Positions 1 to 5,808 of a stretch of DNA of 5,923 nt are shown here, in pieces. The DNA comes from Pseudohongiella sp. (GTDB lineage Bacteria > Pseudomonadota > Gammaproteobacteria > Pseudomonadales > Pseudohongiellaceae). The stretch's first letter is position 1. Each line of letters begins with the position of its first letter. The notes under the pieces were generated by a model. That model was not told the DNA's origin and did not search any database. It saw only the letters and a program-made list of their open reading frames with translations. The stretch lies in contig JAUSPW010000262.1 of NCBI GenBank assembly GCA_030652635.1, positions 1-5,923 of the forward strand, in the 5' to 3' direction. The translations under genes were made by a program, and so were the position numbers.

Positions 1-711
1 GAACTCCAGTATTCGCCCGCGATCTTGGCCGATTTCAACCACTTGACCTTGCCGGACCAACTGCTTGAGGTGACGTACCGCAATCAGATTTTGCACCATC
101 TGTCTGGCACCCAGGCCAAACGCCAAGGCAAATCCCGCCAGCACGGCGGCAAAACCGATGGCAAGCAAGATGACCAGAAAACTGACATCAACGCCAATCT
201 GCCCTAAGCCGATCACCACACCAATGATGAGAAAGGAGACTTGTGCAATCTGTCCAAACAAGCCGGCTCGGGAGATGTCGGTTGCGGCGGCAGCATGCTG
301 CACCAGATGCCGCGCGATGGTGCCAAGGATGTAACTGATTACAATGATCAGGCCGCCAGTGACCAGCGACGGCATAAAAATAACCAGTCGATCAAGCCAC
401 GCGGCGGCAGCTGAGAAGCCGACCAGCCCCACCGCAATGGTGACAAACACCAGGATGGTTGACCAAAACACCACAAACCCGAGCAGTGTTTCGGTAGCGC
501 TGGAAATTCTTACAAAACTTAAATTGGAACCGTGTAGTTGCTTGTCCAGTAATCCATTTAGCGTGCGAATCAGGCGCGTGATCACCATGCGCAGAAAACG
601 CGCCAGCAGCCAACCGGCAATCAGCAAAAACAGACTACCGATGACGTTTGGCAAATGCGCGATGATGGTAGACAACACTTCCATGGTCTGCAGTTGAATC
701 GATTCGAACAT
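1..711 (-). CDS. MscS-like mechanosensitive ion channel, partial (N-terminal 237 residues; 3' end outside window)
   Basis: The reading frame opens with ATG at 711-709 and stays open to base 1 without a stop, so the C-terminal part lies beyond the left edge. I read five hydrophobic segments: about residues 21-40, 76-97, 109-130, 154-172 and 177-201. The last is Gly/Ala-rich and ends GFALAFGLGARQMVQNLI (193-210), which resembles the pore-lining helix of MscS channels. It is followed by the start of what should be the cytoplasmic beta domain (QGQVVEIGQDRGRILEF, 221-237). The extra N-terminal helices fit the larger MscS relatives with conserved TM-helix repeats (CmpX-like) better than the three-helix E. 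coli MscS. Members gate on membrane tension in the inner membrane and release small solutes during hypo-osmotic shock. The gene starts 27 bases after the YqhA-family gene, with a weak AAAAGGT site about 13 bases upstream, so co-transcription is likely. Family call is firm; the exact subfamily is uncertain. Confidence 0.88.
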   Translation of the reverse strand, partial: MFESIQLQTMEVLSTIIAHLPNVIGSLFLLIAGWLLARFLRMVITRLIRTLNGLLDKQLHGSNLSFVRISSATETLLGFVVFWSTILVFVTIAVGLVGFSAAAAWLDRLVIFMPSLVTGGLIIVISYILGTIARHLVQHAAAATDISRAGLFGQIAQVSFLIIGVVIGLGQIGVDVSFLVILLAIGFAAVLAGFALAFGLGARQMVQNLIAVRHLKQLVRQGQVVEIGQDRGRILEF

Positions 712-738
712 GGTGCGCTGATACCTTTTTTATTGATG

Positions 739-1224
739 CTAGTGGCGAGTGAGACGATCCAGCACACCCATGGCAAACGCAGAGGCCACAAAGGTGAGGT
801 GAACAATCACATACCAGAACAGAATGTCCGGGTTAGTGTTTTGTATATTCATGAACACTTTTAACAAGTGGATGGACGAGATAGCAACAATACTGGCAGC
901 GACTTTCATTTTTAATGAGGACGCATCCATTTTGCCCAGCCAACTGAGTTTCTCGCCGTCTTTGGTATCAAGCTCGGATACAAAATTCTCATAGCCGCTC
1001 ATCATCACCATCACCAGCAGACCACCCACCAAGGCGATATCAATCAGCGCCAGCACCACCAACACTACTTCAGCTTCCGTTGAGCTGAAGATGTGCGCAA
1101 ACAAATGCCAGACTTCCTGGAAAAACTTGATCATTAATGCAATCAGGGCAAGGCTGAGCCCCAGATAGACCGGCGCCAATAACCAGCGCGAGCGTAACAT
1201 CAGGGTTTCAATAAGACGTTCCAT
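739..1224 (-). CDS. yqhA: YqhA/UPF0114 family inner-membrane protein
   Basis: The product is 161 residues. It matches E. coli YqhA closely from memory, including the start MERLIETLMLRSRWLLAPVY, the block GGLLVMVMMSGYENFVSELD (67-86), the stretch EKLSWLGKMDASSLKMKVAA (91-110) and the end GVLDRLTRH. Hydrophobic segments lie at about residues 14-34, 53-75, 107-125 and 135-154, giving a four-helix membrane protein. The frame stays open upstream to 1287, but I chose the ATG at 1224 for two reasons. It matches the family N-terminus, and AGAGAA sits about 7 bases upstream. The added 21 residues of the longer reading are not family-like. The molecular function is not settled to my knowledge; a channel or transport role is possible. 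The MscS-like gene follows directly, which suggests a shared envelope or ion-flux context. The stop is TAG at 741-739. Confidence 0.93.
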   Translation of the reverse strand: MERLIETLMLRSRWLLAPVYLGLSLALIALMIKFFQEVWHLFAHIFSSTEAEVVLVVLALIDIALVGGLLVMVMMSGYENFVSELDTKDGEKLSWLGKMDASSLKMKVAASIVAISSIHLLKVFMNIQNTNPDILFWYVIVHLTFVASAFAMGVLDRLTRH

Positions 1225-1380
1225 AGTAAATTCTCTGAGCAGATTTATCTGTGTCTTAACAAACGCAGTGCCTTGTGGGCGGCGCAAGTATAACTGAGGG
1301 GCATGACAGCCGCATCCGCCCTGTTATTGACCGACGCTGATCTTGTATTATCCAGCCATGAGCACTTTTCTTTCCTGCAC

Positions 1381-1395
1381 AGGACTTACCTCGTG
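1381..1395 (+). promoter_or_regulatory. Ribosome binding site fixing a GTG start for the M20 homologue
   Basis: AGGA at 1381-1384 lies 8 bases before GTG at 1393-1395. Translation from this GTG begins directly with a signal peptide (Asn-Arg, then a hydrophobic run). The in-frame ATG at 1303 would place 30 non-family residues ahead of the signal peptide and has no comparable site. This decides the start in favour of 1393. Confidence 0.7.
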
Positions 1396-2643
1396 AATCG
1401 ACTGATTGCCACCGGCTTGTTTTCCACCCTGTTAACGCTGAGCTTTTCGCTTTCAGCTCAACCACGGACACTGGACGAAGCACTTGCCGACAATAGCGTG
1501 CAGGCCGCCTTGCAACAAATCACTGATTCCCGCCTACAGGCCGCACAAGAACTGGTGGAGATTGGCGGCATCATCTCTCCGTCCGGACAGGAGCATGAAC
1601 GTGCTGCCGCTGTCGCCGCGCTCATGCAAGGCATCGGTCTACAAAACGTGGAAATCACCAACAGCCCCAACGTCATTGGTCTGATACCTGGTCGCTCAGG
1701 CAAGGCGCTGGTGTTTGTATCCACACTGGATGATCTGGCGACGGTCGCCGAACATCAACGGGCCGCAGGCACTTTGCCGGTGATTGACGGCGAGCGTGTT
1801 GTTGGCCCCGGCACCAACACATCCTTGACCACCATTGCGATTTTGACCGCCGCCAAGGCGCTGATTGATCAGGGTTTTGTGCCCGAGCATGATCTGGTGT
1901 TTGCAGCGGTTGCCGAGGAAGAAACCGGATTGCGAGGCATGCGGGATCTGTTTGCCTCCTATCAGGATAAAGCGTTTGCGTTTGTTGATGTGCTGGGCGA
2001 AGGCAACAGCATCAGCTACGGCGCGTTGGGCATTCACTGGTGGCGCATTCACGCCTTTGGGCCAGCCGGCCACACACTCAACGGTGGGCTGCCGAATGTG
2101 AATCAGGGGATCGCACGCGCCGTTGACCGCATCTTGCAGATTACCGAACCTCAAACCTTTGAACATCGACGCACACGTCTTAACGTTGCTGTTTTAAACA
2201 GCGGCGCCGTGTTTAACCACAAACCAGAAACCGGCTGGTTCTCACTGGATGTACGCTCACTGGACCCTGAACACATACAGAGCATGGAACAAAAGGTGCA
2301 GGATATTCTGGCGCAGGTGACCACTGAGCTCGGCATCCGCTTTGAAATGGAGGAAGTTTCAAAAACCCCACCCGGACAAATTCCTGGCGCACTTGAGAGC
2401 CCGCTGGTACAAACCTCGCTTGCCATATCAAACTACCTGGGCAATAACCCGAGCTTGTCCGATGCCGGCTCAGCCAACCTGAATGTCTCTATCGCCGGCG
2501 GCACCTTGTCGATTGGCATTGCCAGCGAGCGCGGCGGGCGCCGCGGCTTCCCTGACGAGTGGGCGGACATTCCCGTCATGGAGCGCACTGCCAAAAATAT
2601 TCTGCTGACCGCCATCACTATCGGAAACGCCCGCGCGCAATAA
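1393..2643 (+). CDS. Exported M20-family peptidase homologue with degenerate metal site
   Basis: The product is 416 residues from the GTG start. Residues 1-22 form a signal peptide (hydrophobic core 5-20, likely cleavage LSA|QP after 22), so it is exported to the periplasm. The fold is recognisable as M20 (PepT-like subfamily). Landmarks are LVFVSTLDD (106-114), GPGTNT (138-143), AAVAEEETGLRGM (171-183), VD at 198-199, GPAGHT (223-228, dimerisation-domain His227), LDVRSLDPE (285-293) and a C-terminal GGRRGFPDEW (381-390). Active M20 enzymes bind two zinc ions through His (HxD), Asp, Glu, Asp and a late His. Here, by eye, those positions read Thr111, Thr143, Glu176, Asp199 and Gly385, so three of five ligands are lost. 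The general-base Glu175 is kept. It may therefore be a non-catalytic relative, or an enzyme with an altered site. The frame is intact and shows no sign of decay. It is divergent from the yqhA unit, and its stop lies 15 bases from that of the convergent symporter gene. Substrate unknown. Confidence 0.85.
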   Translation: MNRLIATGLFSTLLTLSFSLSAQPRTLDEALADNSVQAALQQITDSRLQAAQELVEIGGIISPSGQEHERAAAVAALMQGIGLQNVEITNSPNVIGLIPGRSGKALVFVSTLDDLATVAEHQRAAGTLPVIDGERVVGPGTNTSLTTIAILTAAKALIDQGFVPEHDLVFAAVAEEETGLRGMRDLFASYQDKAFAFVDVLGEGNSISYGALGIHWWRIHAFGPAGHTLNGGLPNVNQGIARAVDRILQITEPQTFEHRRTRLNVAVLNSGAVFNHKPETGWFSLDVRSLDPEHIQSMEQKVQDILAQVTTELGIRFEMEEVSKTPPGQIPGALESPLVQTSLAISNYLGNNPSLSDAGSANLNVSIAGGTLSIGIASERGGRRGFPDEWADIPVMERTAKNILLTAITIGNARAQ

Positions 2644-2658
2644 GAACATTCCAGATTG

Positions 2659-3810
2659 TCAGTCCGGGCGTTTGATCTGCTCATCCAACAGCAGCGCCAG
2701 CGCCCCGTCACAGGTGACGTTACACGCGGTACCAAAACTGTCCTGGGCCAGATACAAGGCAATCATCAGTGCCAGCGCACTTTCACCAAATCCGAGCATG
2801 CTGCCCAGCAGCCCCACCGCTGACATCACGGCACCACCCGGCACACCTGGCGCGGCCAACATCACCACCCCCAAGGTCAGGATAAAAGGCAACATCAGGG
2901 AAATCGGCGGGATATCCAGATTGGACTGCATACTGATCACCGCCACCGCGCAACTGACAATGGTGATGGTCGACCCGGACAAGTGCACGGTGGCAAACAG
3001 TGGCACAGTGAAATTGGCAACATCTTCGCTGACACCATTATTTTTGCTGCACTGCAGCGACACTGGGATGGTCGCCGCGCTGGACATCGTCCCCAGTGCC
3101 GTAAAATATGCCGGCAGCATATTGCGCATCAGCGTTACCGGTGAATGACCCGTACGCATACCTGCCAGCACAAACAGCACGGTAATCCACACCCAGTGCA
3201 GCACCAAGGCCATGGCCAGCACAATCGCAAAACTGCGCAAGGTGACAAACACCGTGCCTGCCGCCGCCATCTCGGCAAATACGCCGGCAATGTAAACCGG
3301 CAACATCGGGATGATCGCTTTGATCAACAGGCTCTGAATGATATCGCGCCCCTGATCGGAAATTGTCTGTAAGGCCTGCGCCCCTGTGGCAGCAATGCCC
3401 AATCCGAAAATGAAGGCCATCATCAGCGCCGTCATCACGTTAAATACTGGCGGCACCGTGATCGACACATACGGCAACAGCACCGCTGCTTGCCCGGCAT
3501 CCAAGGCTTCAGTTGGACTGGTCAGTGCCGGCACAATCAATGCTGCAACCAGAAACGCCAGCGAACCCGCCAACAAGGTTGACACATACGCCAGCCCCAA
3601 CGAACGGCCCAGCAATTGCCCGGACTTCTGCGGTAAGGCCGCAATGCCACTGGTGATAAAAAACAGGATCAGCAAGGGGATGGTAAAAAACAGCAATTCC
3701 GCAAACAGCGCCTTGACGGTAATCAGGATTCGAGTGATCCAGTCAGGGGCAAACAAGCCCAGCAAAATACCCAGCGTAATACCGGCAATCAGTTTTAAGA
3801 TCAGTTTCAT
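2659..3810 (-). CDS. DAACS-family dicarboxylate/amino acid:cation symporter, substrate atypical
   Basis: The product is 383 residues. I chose ATG at 3810-3808 because it begins a family-like amphipathic first helix (MKLILKLIAG ITLGILLGLF). AAGG lies 9 bases upstream. The upstream extension to 3915 encodes non-family sequence. Family landmarks are the serine-rich hairpin tip MSSAATIP (242-249), the unwound TM7 region VHLSGS (275-280, where relatives have NMDGT), hairpin 2 AAPGVPGGAV (319-328) and TM8 AQDSFGTACNVTCD (355-368). These proteins import dicarboxylates or amino acids across the inner membrane using Na+ or H+. By alignment to GltPh from memory, D394, N401 and D405 are kept as D357, N364 and D368, but R397, which holds the side-chain carboxylate of aspartate/glutamate, is Gly360. 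The QDS start of that helix resembles the serine/threonine transporter SstT. A neutral or unusual substrate is therefore more likely than glutamate or aspartate. It is divergent from the serine hydrolase gene. Confidence 0.9.
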   Translation of the reverse strand: MKLILKLIAGITLGILLGLFAPDWITRILITVKALFAELLFFTIPLLILFFITSGIAALPQKSGQLLGRSLGLAYVSTLLAGSLAFLVAALIVPALTSPTEALDAGQAAVLLPYVSITVPPVFNVMTALMMAFIFGLGIAATGAQALQTISDQGRDIIQSLLIKAIIPMLPVYIAGVFAEMAAAGTVFVTLRSFAIVLAMALVLHWVWITVLFVLAGMRTGHSPVTLMRNMLPAYFTALGTMSSAATIPVSLQCSKNNGVSEDVANFTVPLFATVHLSGSTITIVSCAVAVISMQSNLDIPPISLMLPFILTLGVVMLAAPGVPGGAVMSAVGLLGSMLGFGESALALMIALYLAQDSFGTACNVTCDGALALLLDEQIKRPD

Positions 3811-3876
3811 GGAGCAGGCCCTTGGTGTGTCTTTTTGTGATGCCGGAATACTAGCACGGCCAGAACCTGCGCCGCA

Positions 3877-3905
3877 TTGTGTCGACACAGACGCTGGATT
3901 ATGAT
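3877..3905 (+). promoter_or_regulatory. Candidate sigma70 promoter for the serine hydrolase gene
   Basis: TTGTGT at 3877-3882 and TATGAT at 3900-3905 are separated by exactly 17 bases. The -10 matches consensus at five of six positions, while the -35 matches only at TTG. Transcription would begin about 75-80 bases before the ATG at 3991. No comparably good promoter is visible for the divergent symporter gene. This is a pattern-based call only. Confidence 0.4.
3878..3889. promoter_or_regulatory. 12-bp perfect palindrome overlapping the candidate -35, possible operator
   Basis: TGTGTCGACACA reads identically on both strands. It lies in the 180-base region between the divergent symporter and serine hydrolase genes and covers most of the candidate -35 element. 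A dimeric regulator bound there could block the plus-strand promoter. A 12-bp palindrome can also occur by chance, and no regulator gene is present in the window. Confidence 0.3.
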
Positions 3906-3990
3906 CGACGCACACAACACATAAACCGCACTTGAAGCGCGGTACACACGCTGGTCACTCACAAGCAGGTCACTAAAAGGGGAACTCCTC

Positions 3991-5259
3991 ATGCGCACAA
4001 CAGGTATCCACACGTTTATGCGGCGCACTGCGCTGGCGACAGCCGTTTTGGTCGGCTCAGGTCTGCTGCTTGGCTCAGCACTGGTCTCCGCGCAAACCGA
4101 AAATTCCATCAAAATGATTGATTCTGCTGCGCTCGGCATCACCAGCGCTGAAATCGCCAGCATCAAAGCACAAATGCAGGCGGCTGTGGAGGGTGGCCAC
4201 ATTGCCGGCGCCCTGCTGCTCGCTGGCAATAAAGATGGCATCGCCATGCTGGAAACCGCCGGTACACAAGGCCCCGGGGATGCGACGCCCGTCGATCAGG
4301 AAACCATCTTCCGCATCTACTCGATGACCAAACCCATTGTCAGTGTTGCGGCCATGGACATGGTCGAAGATGGCCTGCTGTCGGTGTCCGACCCAGTTAG
4401 CAAGTACATTCCCGAATTCAGCAATATGCAGGTGATCAACAGTGAAACCGGCGCGCTCACACCCGCGCAGAACGTGATGACCGTGGAGCATCTGCTGACC
4501 CACAAGTCCGGCTTGATCCAGGCCATTTTTTCGCCGGATACCGACCTCGGCAAATCCTACGCCGCCCAAATCCCTGGCGACGGCAGCCTGACCAACCTCG
4601 AGGTTGCGCAACGCATCGGCAAACTGCCACTGTTTTTTGAACCCGGCACCGCCTGGCATTATGGCCACTCCACCGATGTCCTGGGCGCGGTACTGGAAGT
4701 TGCTGCTGGCCAGACACTGGAGACCATCCTTAACGAACGCATTTTTGAACCGCTGGGCATGGATGAAACCACGTTCTACGTACCCGCCTCCAAAGCGTCA
4801 CGTCTGGCCCAGCCTATCCACGGCGAGATGGGCGACAACACGGTGGTGCGTCCACAGCAGTCCGGCGGCGGCGGTCTGAACTCCACCACCGAAGACTATG
4901 TGCGTTTTGCGCAGATGCTGCTGCAAGGCGGCGAATATCGCGGTGCGCGCATTCTGGAACCGGAAACGCTGGCGTTAATGCAGGAAAAACGCATCACCCC
5001 GGATGTGTCCCGTGAGTTTTTCTTCTACGGCAATCGCGGTGACTGGAGCATGGGCTTTCACCTGCAACCGGTCGATGCCAGCAACCCTGACGGTGCGCAC
5101 AATTTCGGCTGGCGCGGCATCGGCGGCACCTTGTTTCTGGTCGATCCTGAAAATGAATTTTTTATGATCTACATGGAGCAGAAACGTGGCGGCCCGCGCG
5201 GCGCGCCGTTTGATAACAACGTGGCGCAGCGTGTGGTGTATGAGGCAGTGTTGAATTGA
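3991..5259 (+). CDS. Exported serine hydrolase of the beta-lactamase (class C/EstB-like) family
   Basis: The product is 422 residues. AGGGGA at 3978-3983 lies 7 bases before the ATG, which favours this start over the in-frame ATG at 4018. Residues 1-34 form a signal peptide (MRR at 10-12, hydrophobic core about 14-32, likely cleavage VSA|QT), so the enzyme works outside the cytoplasm. The catalytic motifs of the family are present: SMTK at 111-114 (nucleophile Ser111, Lys114), HLLTHKSGL (167-175), the Tyr motif YGHS at 224-227, and SGGGGLNSTTEDYVRFAQML (291-310). The third motif is GWRGIGGT at 373-380, where true penicillin-recognising enzymes have KTG. That pattern, and the LVDPENEFFMIYMEQ that follows, fits esterases and D-aminopeptidase-like members (PF00144) rather than a resistance beta-lactamase. 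The likely reaction is ester or small amide hydrolysis through an acyl-serine intermediate; the substrate cannot be read from the sequence. The gene appears monocistronic, with strong hairpins starting 20 bases after its stop. Confidence 0.92.
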   Translation: MRTTGIHTFMRRTALATAVLVGSGLLLGSALVSAQTENSIKMIDSAALGITSAEIASIKAQMQAAVEGGHIAGALLLAGNKDGIAMLETAGTQGPGDATPVDQETIFRIYSMTKPIVSVAAMDMVEDGLLSVSDPVSKYIPEFSNMQVINSETGALTPAQNVMTVEHLLTHKSGLIQAIFSPDTDLGKSYAAQIPGDGSLTNLEVAQRIGKLPLFFEPGTAWHYGHSTDVLGAVLEVAAGQTLETILNERIFEPLGMDETTFYVPASKASRLAQPIHGEMGDNTVVRPQQSGGGGLNSTTEDYVRFAQMLLQGGEYRGARILEPETLALMQEKRITPDVSREFFFYGNRGDWSMGFHLQPVDASNPDGAHNFGWRGIGGTLFLVDPENEFFMIYMEQKRGGPRGAPFDNNVAQRVVYEAVLN

Positions 5260-5278
5260 GGGGATGAACACATGCGGG

Positions 5279-5305
5279 CAGTCGGTGACATGCAGTCACC
5301 GACTG
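5279..5305. repeat. Strong hairpin (11-bp perfect stem, 5-base loop) after the serine hydrolase gene
   Basis: CAGTCGGTGAC (5279-5289) and GTCACCGACTG (5295-5305) are exact inverted repeats around the loop ATGCA. It begins 20 bases past the hydrolase stop codon. No run of T follows on the plus strand, nor any A run before it for minus-strand use. It is therefore not a classic Rho-independent terminator. It could protect the mRNA 3' end or stop transcription together with the next hairpin. Confidence 0.75.
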
Positions 5306-5312
5306 ATGTTAC

Positions 5313-5345
5313 GGTCAACCGGTTTTAATTTGTAACCGGTTGGCC
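5313..5345. repeat. Second strong hairpin (12-bp stem with one G-U pair, 9-base loop)
   Basis: The arm at 5313-5324 (core CAACCGGTT) pairs with 5334-5345 (core AACCGGTTG). The loop TTAATTTGT is AT-rich. One wobble pair (T5315 with G5343) interrupts an otherwise perfect 12-bp stem. It lies 7 bases after the preceding hairpin. No T-tract follows. With its neighbour it forms a tandem hairpin pair that probably marks the 3' end of the hydrolase transcript. Confidence 0.7.
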
Positions 5346-5532
5346 ATCTCAATCCAACCTTGTGCCATTCCTTCCCGCTGTTAAAGAAAATGGTAGATGA
5401 TCGAATGTTGGTCGAGGTGACAGGGTACCAGCGTAACCGTGTTTTCTTTTTCTCCCGGTATGTGAGCCTGTTCGGGACATGAACACCGGCGATGTCCTGA
5501 ATGCTCTTGTATAAAGGTATCGAGGTTTATTT
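5346..5532. other. Non-coding stretch with no supported gene
   Basis: I found no reading frame here with both a credible ribosome binding site and protein-like content. A 30-codon plus-strand frame (5390-5482) and the minus-strand frame crossing the region lack family resemblance. The minus frame also runs through the palindromes further right. One small inverted repeat is present, GGACAT (5475-5480) with ATGTCC (5492-5497), around an 11-base spacer. The sequence looks more AT-rich than the genes to the left, with T-rich patches near 5442-5452 and 5526-5534. Confidence 0.5.
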
Positions 5533-5559
5533 TTACATATGGATTCTTATATGTAAGGT
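5533..5559. repeat. Palindromic repeat, copy 1 (operator-like)
   Basis: TTACATAT (5533-5540) and ATATGTAA (5549-5556) are exact inverted repeats around GGATTCTT, followed by GGT. The unit recurs 41 bases to the right with the same half-sites and the same total length (27 bases). Two palindromes at nearly four helical turns, upstream of a small frame that has a good ribosome binding site, suggest binding sites for a dimeric DNA-binding protein. A hairpin-forming repeat element is the alternative. Confidence 0.6.
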
Positions 5560-5571
5560 TGATGCCGCCTT

Positions 5572-5600
5572 CCTTACATAAGGCATTCTGTATGTAAGGT
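5572..5600. repeat. Palindromic repeat, copy 2 (operator-like)
   Basis: CCTTACATA (5572-5580) and TATGTAAGG (5591-5599) are exact 9-bp inverted repeats around AGGCATTCTG. Bases 5574-5600 align with copy 1: TTACATA, then GG and ATTCT inside the spacer, then TATGTAAGGT. This copy has the longer stem. It ends 44 bases before the ATG at 5644, a position suited to controlling that frame, although no clear -35/-10 pair is visible around either copy. Confidence 0.6.
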
Positions 5601-5643
5601 CGCGGGTGTGTTCCAACAAGAATGGACAGGACAGGGAGACGAC

Positions 5644-5808
5644 ATGGCTGACAGCCGGGAAGCACAATTTTAGCAAGACTTCATCAATGCCATGACAGAC
5701 AACGAGAAACTGACGCTGGAGGTTCTGGATAGCGAACTGAAGATCAAGACAATTGTTGCCTTGATTTTGAAAATGCAGTCGCAGAATGTGCACGCAAAGC
5801 TAGTGTAG
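5644..5808 (+). pseudogene. Small ORF interrupted by TAG at codon 10; decayed or recoded
   Basis: ATG at 5644 has AGGGAG (5633-5638) 5 bases upstream, a strong site. The frame reads MADSREAQF, then TAG (5671-5673), then continues open for 44 codons (QDFINAMTDNEKLTLEVLDS, then ELKIKTIVALILKMQSQNVH, then AKLV) to TAG at 5806-5808. The continuation looks like real protein, with charged and hydrophobic residues in a helical pattern, and CAG-to-TAG is a one-base change. From about 5799 the frame shifted by -1 reads ASVETLLAQGQAI to TGA at 5838-5840, which may be the original C-terminus after loss of one base. A 38-residue product starting at the internal ATG 5692 is also possible, but I see no good binding site for it. 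I do not recognise a family, and a chance frame cannot be excluded. Confidence 0.35.

Noticed and set aside
25..697. Plus-strand and other minus-frame reading frames over the channel gene
   Set aside because: They are shadows of the MscS-like gene, which has clear membrane segments and family motifs in the frame running from 711 to the edge.
1288..1293. Minus-strand TATACT as a -10 for the yqhA unit
   Set aside because: No recognisable -35 lies 16-18 bases upstream, so a promoter cannot be supported from this alone.
1327..1351. TTGACC ... TATTAT as a promoter for the M20 homologue
   Set aside because: The hexamers are good individually but the spacer is only 13 bases, too short for sigma70, and no better -35 pairs with TATTAT.
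1303..1392. Longer N-terminus for the M20 homologue from ATG 1303
   Set aside because: It would put 30 unrelated residues before a clear signal peptide, while GTG 1393 has AGGA 8 bases upstream.
4075..4717. Minus-strand frames opposite the serine hydrolase
   Set aside because: They overlap a strongly supported gene, lack ribosome binding sites and give no family-like protein.
5390..5482. 30-codon plus-strand frame starting MVDDRMLVEV
   Set aside because: Only a weak AAAG precedes it, and its content resembles translated non-coding DNA; no family is recognised.
5533..5600. CRISPR array or integron attC site
   Set aside because: There are only two repeat units with a 14-base gap, no spacer regularity, no cas or integrase gene, and no attC core sites.
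5381..5793. Minus-strand frames of 94 and 86 codons in the right-hand region
   Set aside because: They run through the palindromes, have no convincing start site and show no recognisable domain.
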